Of a DNA stretch of 64,000 nt, positions 37,653-45,257 are shown in pieces (position 1 is the stretch's first letter; the number at the start of each line of letters is the position of its first letter). The DNA is from CANJBX01 sp035556735 (lineage in GTDB: Bacteria; Pseudomonadota; Alphaproteobacteria; Rhizobiales; Xanthobacteraceae). The notes beneath the pieces were generated by a model. That model saw nothing but the letters and a program-made list of their open reading frames with translations. It was not told where the DNA came from and did not search any database. The DNA is taken from contig DATMFF010000006.1 in NCBI GenBank assembly GCA_035556735.1, positions 496,001 through 560,000 of the forward strand, given 5' to 3'. Position numbers and translations under genes: made by a program.

Positions 37653-37940
37653 CTAGTGCGGAAACGCGGCGACCCGTACAAGCGGCGTGAACTTCGGCGG
37701 GGCGGTCATGCCGCCGGATTTCATCGTGCCGGGCACGTCCGGATCGGCGCGGAAGCGCTCGAACGCCTCCTTGCTCTCCCAGTCGATGAGGACATAGGCG
37801 CGCGCGGGGTCGTCGCCGACGCCGAAGGCCTCCGCGCCGCGGCTGCCGTGCTTGCGGCGCATGAGCGCGCCTTTGGTCGCGAACACCGCGAGGAATTGGG
37901 GCAGCTCCTGGATCGATACCTCGGCGAGGGTGGTGAACAT
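37653..37940 (-). CDS. small antibiotic-biosynthesis-monooxygenase-like (dimeric alpha/beta barrel) protein
   Basis: 95 residues. The pattern beta-helix-beta-beta-helix-beta with YVLIDWESKEAFERFRADP near residues 49-67 and a C-terminal MTAPPKFTPLVRV resembles stand-alone ferredoxin-like-fold (Dabb/ABM) proteins, which act as cofactor-free monooxygenases or isomerases or bind small ligands. The ATG at 37940 follows AAGGAGACAGC, a strong ribosome site. It is divergent from a LysR regulator with a 114-base gap, the usual arrangement of a LysR target gene. Confidence 0.65.
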   Translation of the reverse strand: MFTTLAEVSIQELPQFLAVFATKGALMRRKHGSRGAEAFGVGDDPARAYVLIDWESKEAFERFRADPDVPGTMKSGGMTAPPKFTPLVRVAAFPH

Positions 37941-38054
37941 GCTGTCTCCTTGTGGATTCGTGCGGGACAGCGGGCGAATTAGGCTGTAGGTGGCGGCCTG
38001 GGAATAGGTCGTCCGGTAGCTTCACCCCACACCGGCAGTAAACGAGGCTGCGAC

Positions 38055-38975
38055 TTGGATACGCTCGAAAGCATGCGCGCCTTTGCCCGCGTGGTGGAAC
38101 TCCGGGGCTTTGCGCCCGCCGCGCGCAGCCTCGACCTGTCGCCGGCGATGATCGCCAAGCATGTGGCGCACCTGGAGAACCGCACCGGTGCGCGCCTGCT
38201 CAACCGCACCACCCGCCATGTACGCCCGACCGACGTCGGCCAGGCGTATTACGAGCGCTGCCTCGAAATCCTCGCGGGCGTGGAAGACGCGGAGAACGCG
38301 GCCGCCGCCGCGCTCACCCAACCGCGCGGAACGCTGCGGCTGACCGCGCCGGTCGAGTTCGGCAACGCGCACCTCGCGGCGATCGTCGCGCAGTTCCTCG
38401 ATCGCCACGCGGACGCGGCCGTGTCGCTCGATTTCAGCAATCGCATCGTCAACCTGGTGGAGGAGGGCTTCGATCTCGCGATCCGCGTGTCCGCCTCGCT
38501 CGACACCAGCCTGATCGGGCGCAAGCTCGCGACGTCGCGCTTCCATGTCGTCGCCAGTCCTGCGTATCTCAAGGCGCACGGCCGCCCGAAGGTGCCGCAG
38601 GACCTGCGGTCGCATCGTTGCCTCAATTTCGCGGTGCCGACGCCACTGGAGACGTGGCGCTTCGCCAAGGCCGGCAGGACGGTTCAGGTGGATGTGAAGA
38701 GCCGGCTGCTCTCGACCAGCTCCGAGGCTCTGCGCGTCGCGGCGAACGCCGGCGCCGGCATCAGCATCCTGCCGACGTTCATCTGCGGCGCGGACCTGCG
38801 CAGCCGCAAGCTCGTCTCGCTGTTTCCCGATCATGATCTCGGCGCGCTTGGGGTCTATGTAATCTATCCGCACCGCCGTTACCTCCCAGCCAAGGTGAGG
38901 CTGTTCCTCGATTTCCTGATCGAGCGCTTCGGAAACGACCCGGACCGCGATCCCTGGGCCGCCGGCCGCCGCTAG
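38055..38975 (+). CDS. LysR-family transcriptional regulator
   Basis: 306 residues. The N-terminal winged helix-turn-helix spans residues about 1-60 (DTLESMRAFARVVELRG, FAPAARSLDLSPAMIAKHVA). The LysR linker helix and a type 2 periplasmic-binding effector domain follow (residues about 90-295). I take the TTG at 38055 as the start because it yields the common LysR beginning M-D-x-L-E-S-M; the next ATG (38073) would cut into the first helix. A GAGG stands 7 bases upstream. It belongs to the DsdC/CrgA-like group of repressors or activators near small oxidoreductase genes, and very likely controls the divergent 95-residue gene. Confidence 0.88.
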   Translation: MDTLESMRAFARVVELRGFAPAARSLDLSPAMIAKHVAHLENRTGARLLNRTTRHVRPTDVGQAYYERCLEILAGVEDAENAAAAALTQPRGTLRLTAPVEFGNAHLAAIVAQFLDRHADAAVSLDFSNRIVNLVEEGFDLAIRVSASLDTSLIGRKLATSRFHVVASPAYLKAHGRPKVPQDLRSHRCLNFAVPTPLETWRFAKAGRTVQVDVKSRLLSTSSEALRVAANAGAGISILPTFICGADLRSRKLVSLFPDHDLGALGVYVIYPHRRYLPAKVRLFLDFLIERFGNDPDRDPWAAGRR

Positions 38976-39048
38976 GATGTGTCCGGTCGCAGGGAACCCA
39001 CGCGGGTGATTTGGGTTTGACGCGAGATCATCACAGCGAGGCGGCTGC

Positions 39049-39261
39049 ATGCCGGATCTGACCCAGGCCGACGCCCAGCGCGAGGCACATCTGCTCAAGC
39101 TTGCGGAACGGCTGCTGTTCAAGGCCGAGAAGCACGGTGACCATTACGAGCTTGTTCGCACGCTCGATGTCTCGCGCCCCGTCCGCTACCGCAACCTGAC
39201 ACTCGACGAGGTCGAGGAAACGCTCGACACCTGGAAGCTGCGGGGACCGCACGGCGGGTGA
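39049..39261 (+). CDS. small hypothetical protein
   Basis: 70 residues, charged and helical (QADAQREAHLLKLAERLLF, then LTLDEVEETLDTWKLRG). There is no Cys, no membrane span and no signal peptide. Balanced composition and a clean ATG suggest a real gene; it resembles short conserved proteins of Rhizobiales, but I cannot name a family. It starts 73 bases after the LysR stop. Confidence 0.6.
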   Translation: MPDLTQADAQREAHLLKLAERLLFKAEKHGDHYELVRTLDVSRPVRYRNLTLDEVEETLDTWKLRGPHGG

Positions 39262-39416
39262 GCATTCGGACGGCGCCTTGGATCGCGCGTGACGGAACGC
39301 GCCGACAATTCCGAAAAGTCGAGTCGCATCGAGTGCAATCGGGGAACCCGCGTGAAGGTGGTGGTCCCGCAGAATTCGTCGTGTTCGACCGTCACCCGTG
39401 CCGAGGAGGGTGCCTC

Positions 39417-40517
39417 ATGTCCCCCAATTCGTCGAAGCTCGCGACCGCCGCGGTATCCGCCGTGCTCGCGGTCGCCTCCGCCGCGCAGACTGCGCAAGCC
39501 TGCACGCGCACGCTCTACGCCGGCGACGGCAACATGATCGCTACCGGCCGCAACATGGACTGGCACGAGGACATGGGCTCCAACCTGTGGGCCATGCCCG
39601 CCGGCATCGCGCGCGACGGCGCGGCCGGGCCGAACTCGATCAAGTGGACCGCCAAGCACGGCAGCGTCATCGTCTCGAGCTATGACGTCGGCACCGCCGA
39701 TGGCATGAACGAGAGAGGCCTCGTCGCCAATCTGCTCTATCTTGCGGAATCGGACTACGGCGCGCCAGACCCGGCACGGCCGAGCCTCTCGGTCTCCGCA
39801 TGGGCGCAGTATGTTCTCGACAACTACGCCACCGTGGCCGAGACGGTTGCCGCGCTGCGTCCCGAGCCGTTCAACATGATCACCGCGTCGATGCCGAGTG
39901 GCGACCCCGCCGCGCTGCACCTTGCCATTTCGGATGCGACCGGCGACTCGGCGATCTTCGAATACATCAAAGGCAAGCTTGTCATCCACCACGGCAAGCA
40001 GTTCGTGGTGATGACCAATTCGCCCGTCTACGACCAGCAGCTCGCGCTGAACGAATATTGGAAAGGTATCGGCGGGCAGGCGTTCCTGCCCGGCACCAAC
40101 CGCGCCGCAGACCGCTTCGTACGTGCGTCATTCCTGCTCGGGGCGCTGCCGCAGAAGATAGACCCGCGCTTCATTCGAAGCGTGCCGGAGCAGTCGTTCG
40201 CCTACCAGGCCGTCGCCGGCGTAATGAGCGTGCAACGTTCTGTCGGCGTCCCGCTCGGCCTCACCACGCCGGGACAACCGAACATCGCTTCGACGATCTG
40301 GCGCACGGTGTCCGACCAGAAGAACCTCGTCTATTACTTCGACTCGGCGACGCGCCCGAACACGTTCTGGATTTCGGTGGCGAGGCTGGACCTCAAGCCG
40401 GGCGCGCCGGTGAAGAGGCTCACGATTGCGGGCGGGCAGGTGTTCGCGGGCGAAGTGGCCGGCGAGTTCAAGTCAGCGGAGCCCTTCAAGTTCCTGCCGG
40501 CGGCGCCAAAGCAGTAG
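39417..40517 (+). CDS. secreted choloylglycine hydrolase / linear amide C-N hydrolase family protein (Ntn)
   Basis: 366 residues. A signal peptide ends AQTAQA. The next residue is Cys29 (CTRTLYAGDGN), which would become the N-terminal nucleophile after cleavage, as in the Ntn hydrolases of the bile-salt hydrolase/penicillin V acylase group. Family motifs are ATGRNMDWHEDM near residues 41-52, DGMNERGLVANLLYL near 95-109 and MTNSPVYDQQLALNEYW near 198-214. It probably cleaves acyl-amide bonds, such as N-acyl amino acids or acyl-homoserine lactones, in the periplasm. The start follows GAGGAGGG with 6-base spacing. Confidence 0.87.
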   Translation: MSPNSSKLATAAVSAVLAVASAAQTAQACTRTLYAGDGNMIATGRNMDWHEDMGSNLWAMPAGIARDGAAGPNSIKWTAKHGSVIVSSYDVGTADGMNERGLVANLLYLAESDYGAPDPARPSLSVSAWAQYVLDNYATVAETVAALRPEPFNMITASMPSGDPAALHLAISDATGDSAIFEYIKGKLVIHHGKQFVVMTNSPVYDQQLALNEYWKGIGGQAFLPGTNRAADRFVRASFLLGALPQKIDPRFIRSVPEQSFAYQAVAGVMSVQRSVGVPLGLTTPGQPNIASTIWRTVSDQKNLVYYFDSATRPNTFWISVARLDLKPGAPVKRLTIAGGQVFAGEVAGEFKSAEPFKFLPAAPKQ

Positions 40518-40547
40518 CAGCGGCGTAAATGAAGCGAGGGAGAAGGC

Positions 40548-40943
40548 ATGCGATTGCTGGGCGGATGCTTCTGCGGAGAGTTGCGTTACGAGGCGGACGG
40601 CGCGCCGTTCAATGAATCGATTTGCCACTGCACGATCTGCCGGCGCACGACGGGCGCTCCGATGGTTGCTTGGTTCAGTGCTCCACGTGAGCGCTTCCGC
40701 TGGGTGCGCGGCGAGCCGGCGCAATTCCGGTCCACGCCTGTGGCCGTGCGCAGCTTCTGTCCGCGGTGCGGCACGCAGCTCACGTTCGCGCACGACGAGT
40801 TTCCTGACGAGGTTGATGTGACAACCGCCAGTCTCGACGATCCGCACGCGGTGCCACCACGCGATCACATCTTCGCACGCAGCCGCCTGCAATGGGTGAG
40901 GCTCGACGACGGTTTGCCACGGTTCCCGACAGACCATGAATAG
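40548..40943 (+). CDS. GFA / CENP-V-domain zinc protein
   Basis: 131 residues of the glutathione-dependent formaldehyde-activating enzyme fold. Zinc-binding Cys residues are in place: C7 and C9 in GGCFCGE, C26, C28 and C31 in ICHCTICRR, and C71 and C74 in FCPRCGTQ. Most such proteins are not true formaldehyde-activating enzymes and their substrates are unknown. The ATG follows GCGAGGGAGAAGGC, a very strong ribosome site, 30 bases after the Ntn hydrolase gene, so they may be co-transcribed. Confidence 0.87.
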   Translation: MRLLGGCFCGELRYEADGAPFNESICHCTICRRTTGAPMVAWFSAPRERFRWVRGEPAQFRSTPVAVRSFCPRCGTQLTFAHDEFPDEVDVTTASLDDPHAVPPRDHIFARSRLQWVRLDDGLPRFPTDHE

Positions 40944-41048
40944 GCCATCAGGTGCCGGAATCGGCAATGCGGTCTACGGAGTTTCTGCCTGGGAGCCGGC
41001 GGACGAGCGGCTGAAATGGATCGCGGCAGCTCCGCCGCACTCAGCGGT

Positions 41049-41276
41049 TCAGGCGCGGGTGAGCTTGCGCCGCGCGCGCGGTTTTTCGACGGATTGGGGC
41101 GGGGCCTTCTCGGCGGCCTCCTCGCGCGCGAGCCGTTCCGCCTTCAAGCGGGCCGTCCTGGCGTTGATGGCGGCCTGTTCGGCCTGATATTCGGACATCG
41201 CCTGCTTGCCGTCCGCGACGCGCTGCAGCTTCTTGAACTGAGCGTCTGCCGCGGTCTTCCTCGCCTGGTCTGCCAA
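41049..41276 (-). CDS. small charged helical protein
   Basis: 75 residues from a TTG at 41276, which is 6 bases after CAGGAGA. The protein is almost all helix formers with many Lys, Arg, Ala, Gln and Glu (KTAADAQFKKLQRVADGK, then ARLKAEREAA-type heptads), ending in a basic RARRKLTRA tail. This suggests a coiled coil that may bind nucleic acid. The frame extends far upstream, but that part is Arg/His-rich and overlaps the next gene. Small unnamed proteins of this type are common in Rhizobiales. Confidence 0.55.
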   Translation of the reverse strand: MADQARKTAADAQFKKLQRVADGKQAMSEYQAEQAAINARTARLKAERLAREEAAEKAPPQSVEKPRARRKLTRA

Positions 41277-41516
41277 ACGCGATCTCCTGTCTGGGATATG
41301 CCGTATATGTAGGTACCCCGGGGCCGCATTGCCAGTGTGCCCGCAGTCGCAATTCTTGCGCGGCTGCCGGGGACTTTGCCGGTTCGTCTGGCTATCGAGC
41401 TCCCTCATCACCCTACAAATGAGCGGTGCCGCCTTCCTGCAAGTCGTGCGTGTGCATTTGCCAGCCCGCCGCGAGGTGTTTACCAAGACGCGTGGGAACG
41501 GAACGGGAGTGCAGGC

Positions 41517-42941
41517 GTGATCGTCGCAGACACCAGCCAGGATCGAGCCATCACGACACCGGCGCGGCGCGTGCCCGTCGCTTATGACGCGGATGTGGTC
41601 GTTGTCGGGGCAGGGCCCGCAGGCTTCGCCGCTGCCTTGCAGGCGGCGCGCATGGGCGCGCGCGTGGTGGTCGTCGAGCGCTTCGACATGCCGGGCGGAG
41701 TCCATACCTCCGGCCTTCAGGGGTCCGCCAACACCGGCGTCGGTGGCATCCACACCGAGCTGATGGAGCGCTTCGGCAAGGCCGGCTACATCTACACGGC
41801 GACACAGGACACGCTGCCAGACTGGGCGGGCAACCCGCTGTCGCACTACGAGCGCTATCACACGCCGGACGCACCGTTCGCGCGCGCGAGCTTCAATCCG
41901 GAAGGCGCGGGCAGCCTGATGGCGATGATGCTGCAGGAGGCGGGCGTCACCGCCCTCTATGGCACGTCGTTCGTCGACGCGGTGGTGGAGCAGGGCAGCG
42001 GCAACGACACGATCACCGCGATCATCGTCGAGAACGCGTCGGGCCGGCAGGCGATCGCCGGCAAGATCTTCATCGAAGGCTCCGGTACCGCGCAGCTCGC
42101 CGCCTGTGCAGGCGTGCCCTTCATTCCGGGCGGCGGCGGCCAGCCCGAGACGGCCGATTGGGACGGCGTCAAACGGCCGATCCCCGGTGGGCTGCTGTGG
42201 CTAATGAGCGGCGTCGACTTCAAGCGCACGGCCGCGCACCAGCGCTCCGCCAAGGACCCGATGCTCTCCAAGCTGATCGCCGAGGCGCACGCCGCCGGCG
42301 ACATCCCCGACGGGCTCTATCGCCCGCGCATGAAGGGCAAGAACGTCTACGGCGATCTTTACATCGGCCACCCGACGCTCGACATGAGCCCGATGCTCGC
42401 CGACGGCACGTTCATCCTGTGGCAGAACGTGCCCTACGAGTGGGCCCTGCGCATGGACGAACGCGCCGAGGACGAGGCCCGCGCCAAGCGTGAGCTGCGC
42501 GGCTTCATCGATGCGGAGGTGCGATTCCTGCGTAAGTACGTTCCCGGCTTCGAGAACGCGTGGCTCAGCAACGTCGGCCGGTTCGTCGGTATTCGCGACG
42601 GCCGCCACCCGATCGGCGAGCACGTGTTCTCGATCGACGACGCGCGCGCCGGCCGCACGTTCCGCGACGCCGTGACCGGGCCGATGACCAAGACCTTCTA
42701 TTGGGACAATCACGTGAAGTATACGTTCCAGGTCCCGTTCCGCTCGTTCTTGCCCAAGAAGATCAACAACCTGATCCTCACGGGCGCATCGATGTCGTTC
42801 ACCTATGAGACGATCTTCATGGTGATGCGCAATTTCCCATGGTGCACGCAGACCGGCGAGATCGCCGGCTACGCCGCCGCGCGCTGCATCGAGAAGAAGA
42901 TCACGCCGAAGGAATTAGAGTGGACTGAGCCGTATTTCTGA
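41517..42941 (+). CDS. FAD-dependent oxidoreductase (FAD_oxidored family)
   Basis: 474 residues from the GTG at 41517, which has CGGGAG 8-9 bases upstream; the frame further upstream reads as non-coding. The FAD fold is DVVVVGAGPAGFAAALQAARMG near residues 24-45, followed by VERFDMPGGVHTSG and SANTGVGGIHTE. The C-terminal half ends with NNLILTGASMSFTYETIFMVMR and the flavin-binding GEIAGYAAARC. This fits the pfam12831 group of FAD-dependent oxidoreductases, some of which oxidise hydroxylated or unsaturated substrates. Substrate unknown. It is followed 34 bases later by a CinA-like gene. Confidence 0.83.
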   Translation: MIVADTSQDRAITTPARRVPVAYDADVVVVGAGPAGFAAALQAARMGARVVVVERFDMPGGVHTSGLQGSANTGVGGIHTELMERFGKAGYIYTATQDTLPDWAGNPLSHYERYHTPDAPFARASFNPEGAGSLMAMMLQEAGVTALYGTSFVDAVVEQGSGNDTITAIIVENASGRQAIAGKIFIEGSGTAQLAACAGVPFIPGGGGQPETADWDGVKRPIPGGLLWLMSGVDFKRTAAHQRSAKDPMLSKLIAEAHAAGDIPDGLYRPRMKGKNVYGDLYIGHPTLDMSPMLADGTFILWQNVPYEWALRMDERAEDEARAKRELRGFIDAEVRFLRKYVPGFENAWLSNVGRFVGIRDGRHPIGEHVFSIDDARAGRTFRDAVTGPMTKTFYWDNHVKYTFQVPFRSFLPKKINNLILTGASMSFTYETIFMVMRNFPWCTQTGEIAGYAAARCIEKKITPKELEWTEPYF

Positions 42942-42975
42942 GCGCGCTGTCGTCACACCTGACGGGGAATCCGTG

Positions 42976-43455
42976 ATGCAAAGCTTGCTGCCTCTCGCCG
43001 AGAAGATCGGCGCGCGCCTGATCGCGCGGAAGGAGAAGATCGCCATCGCCGAAGGCTCCGCCGGCGGCCTGATTTCGGCCGCGCTGCTGGCCGTGCCGGG
43101 CGCGTCCGCTTATTTCCTCGGCGGGAATATCGTCTATACGATCGCCGCGCGACGTCTGGTCGGCATCTCCGACGAGGACATGAAGGGCATCCGCGCGGCG
43201 AGCGAGCCCTATGCCCTGCTGCTCGCCCGTCGCGTGCGCGACAATCACGGCGCGGCATGGGGATTGTCGGAGACCGGCGCCGCCGGCCCGACCGGCAACC
43301 GCTACGGCGATCCGGCCGGACACACCTGCATCGGCATCGTCGGAACTTCGGAGCGTGCGGTGACGCTGCGCACCGGCAGTGCCGACCGCCAGACCAACAT
43401 GCGCGCCTTCGCTTTACGGGCGCTGGAAGTGCTCGCCGAGACGCTCGACGCCTGA
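42976..43455 (+). CDS. CinA C-terminal domain family protein, diverged
   Basis: 159 residues resembling the CinA/PncC nicotinamide-mononucleotide amidohydrolase domain. The fold motifs are IAEGSAGGLISAALLAVPGA near residues 24-43, GGNIVYT near 50, and ETGAAGPTGN near 97-106. The key AESCTGG motif of active PncC reads AEGSAGG, and the usual conserved Lys (in SNxAK) is Arg. Activity on NMN is therefore doubtful and a different role is possible. The start could be the GTG at 42973 or the ATG at 42976, which is 7 bases after GGGGA. Confidence 0.8.
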   Translation: MQSLLPLAEKIGARLIARKEKIAIAEGSAGGLISAALLAVPGASAYFLGGNIVYTIAARRLVGISDEDMKGIRAASEPYALLLARRVRDNHGAAWGLSETGAAGPTGNRYGDPAGHTCIGIVGTSERAVTLRTGSADRQTNMRAFALRALEVLAETLDA

Positions 43456-43583
43456 GTTTGTCCTCAGCGGGTGCATATGCCTAACGCGTGCTTGCCGTTT
43501 TGCGCCAATTTGCGCGGGATTCGGCAACCGCGCCGCAGCGGTAATCTGTCACAATGTCATAAGGCCAACCCGCGGAGCCATGC

Positions 43584-44003
43584 ATGCCATCTGCTCCGGT
43601 GCCGTTAAGACAGGTTGTGGCCGGACCGCCGCGTGTCGCGCGCGCGCCCCGGACGAGACCGACGTGGCGTGCGCGATCACGCAAGGAGCGGCTCGCAATC
43701 GGTACCGCCGTCGGGGTGGTGGCGATGCTCGTAGCCGCCGGAGCGATCTATACCCTGATGGGGCTGTCACCTTCATCGCCCGCGCGGGTCGCGCCGGCCG
43801 CAGATCGCTTTTCGCAGACGCGCGCGGCACGCATCGTGGTGCCGGCCGACGACGGGCTGTGCCGTGAATACACGTTCAACAACGAGAACGGCGCTTTCGG
43901 CGAGTACCGCCTGGTCCCCTGTGCGGACAACTCGGCGCCGTCCATGGGTGCGCCAAACGAGGCCGGATTCGAAGCGTTCAAGCAGGCCTTCGGCAAGCGA
44001 TAG
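43584..44003 (+). CDS. single-span membrane protein, hypothetical
   Basis: 139 residues. A basic N-terminus (many Arg and Pro) is followed by one membrane span near residues 38-61 (IGTAVGVVAMLVAAGAIYTL). A periplasmic part of about 75 residues then has two Cys in DGLCREYTFNN and LVPCADNS that could pair. The topology is positive-inside, so the C-terminal domain is likely periplasmic. No family named. It is preceded by GCGGAGCC, a fair ribosome site. Confidence 0.68.
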   Translation: MPSAPVPLRQVVAGPPRVARAPRTRPTWRARSRKERLAIGTAVGVVAMLVAAGAIYTLMGLSPSSPARVAPAADRFSQTRAARIVVPADDGLCREYTFNNENGAFGEYRLVPCADNSAPSMGAPNEAGFEAFKQAFGKR

Positions 44004-44147
44004 CCGCGCCGTGCGCGCCGGGGGCGTGCATCCGCACGCGTGCGGCCGCGCCTATGTATCGGCTCGCTCACATCGCCGCGACGGCACGCGCCGCGCAGGA
44101 ACCTGCGCGGCGCCCAAACGTTCTGACCGCAAACGGCGGGAGTCCCC

Positions 44148-45257
44148 ATGAAGATTGCGCAGGTGGCGCCCCTCATCGAGAGCGTGCCGCCGCGGCTGTA
44201 TGGCGGCACCGAGCGCGTGGTGTCCTACCTCACTGAGGAACTCGTGCGATTGGGGCACGACGTCACCCTGTTCGCAACCGGCGATTCGGTGACCTCGGCC
44301 AAGCTGATGAGCTGCGCACCCACGGCGCTTCGTCTCGATCCCAACGTCAAGGATCCGATCCCGTACTACATGCTGATGCTCGACCGGGTGCGGGCCTGTG
44401 CCGACAGCTTCGACATGCTCCACTTCCACATCGATCAGTTCCACTTTCCGATGTTCCGGCCCATCGCCGCGCATACGGTGACCACCGTGCACGGTCGGCA
44501 GGATCTGCCGGACCTGCGCCCGCTGTACGTCGGATTCAATGACATGCCGCTGGTGTCGATCTCGGATGCGCAGCGCGCGCCGATCCCCACCGCGAATTTC
44601 GTGGCGACCGTGCACCATGGTCTGCCGCTCGACCTCTACACCCCGAATTTCAATCCTCGCGGCGGCTATCTCGCGTTCATCGGACGGGTTTCGCCGGAGA
44701 AGGGCGTGGATGCAGCCATCAGGCTTGCGCAGTCTCTGGGCATCCCTTTGAAGATCGCGGCCAAGGTGGACCGCGCGGACGAAGCATACTTCCGTGGACG
44801 GATCGCGCCGCTGCTGGATGCGCCCGGCATTCATTTCATCGGCGAGATCGACGATCACGAGAAGGCGGACTTCCTCGGGCAAGCTCTGGCACTGCTGTTC
44901 CTCGTCGATTGGCCGGAGCCGTTCGGGCTCGCGATGATCGAGGCGATGGCGTGCGGTGCGCCGGTGCTCGCGTTGCGCAACGGCGCGGTGCCGGAGGTCG
45001 TGGACCACGGGATCACGGGGTATGTGGTGGATACGCTGGAAGAGGCGATGATGACGGTGCCGCGGCTGCTCGCGCTGGATCGCCGCGCGGTGCGCCGTCG
45101 CTTCGAGGAGCGTTTCTCCGCCAATCGCATGGCGCGCGACTACGTGCGCGTCTATCGCATGCTGCGGGCGCGGGAAGCGAGGCGCATCGCAGGCGAGGCC
45201 AGCCTCGCGGCCGCTACGGCGGGCCGCTCCACGCCTGTCGCCGGGTCGGTGCATTGA
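44148..45257 (+). CDS. family 4 glycosyltransferase
   Basis: 369 residues with a GT-B fold. The N-terminal motif is IAQVAPLIESVPPRLYGGTER with the nucleotide-sugar glycine loop. The C-terminal donor-binding part carries FIGRVSPEKGVDAAIRLAQ near 180-200 and EPFGLAMIEAMACGAPVLA near 266-284 (the E-x7-E motif). It transfers a sugar from a nucleotide donor; the acceptor is not readable. It is coupled to the next gene, whose TTG start overlaps its TGA (TTGA). With a debranching-enzyme-like partner, a role in glycogen-like or surface glucan synthesis is possible. Confidence 0.87.
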   Translation: MKIAQVAPLIESVPPRLYGGTERVVSYLTEELVRLGHDVTLFATGDSVTSAKLMSCAPTALRLDPNVKDPIPYYMLMLDRVRACADSFDMLHFHIDQFHFPMFRPIAAHTVTTVHGRQDLPDLRPLYVGFNDMPLVSISDAQRAPIPTANFVATVHHGLPLDLYTPNFNPRGGYLAFIGRVSPEKGVDAAIRLAQSLGIPLKIAAKVDRADEAYFRGRIAPLLDAPGIHFIGEIDDHEKADFLGQALALLFLVDWPEPFGLAMIEAMACGAPVLALRNGAVPEVVDHGITGYVVDTLEEAMMTVPRLLALDRRAVRRRFEERFSANRMARDYVRVYRMLRAREARRIAGEASLAAATAGRSTPVAGSVH

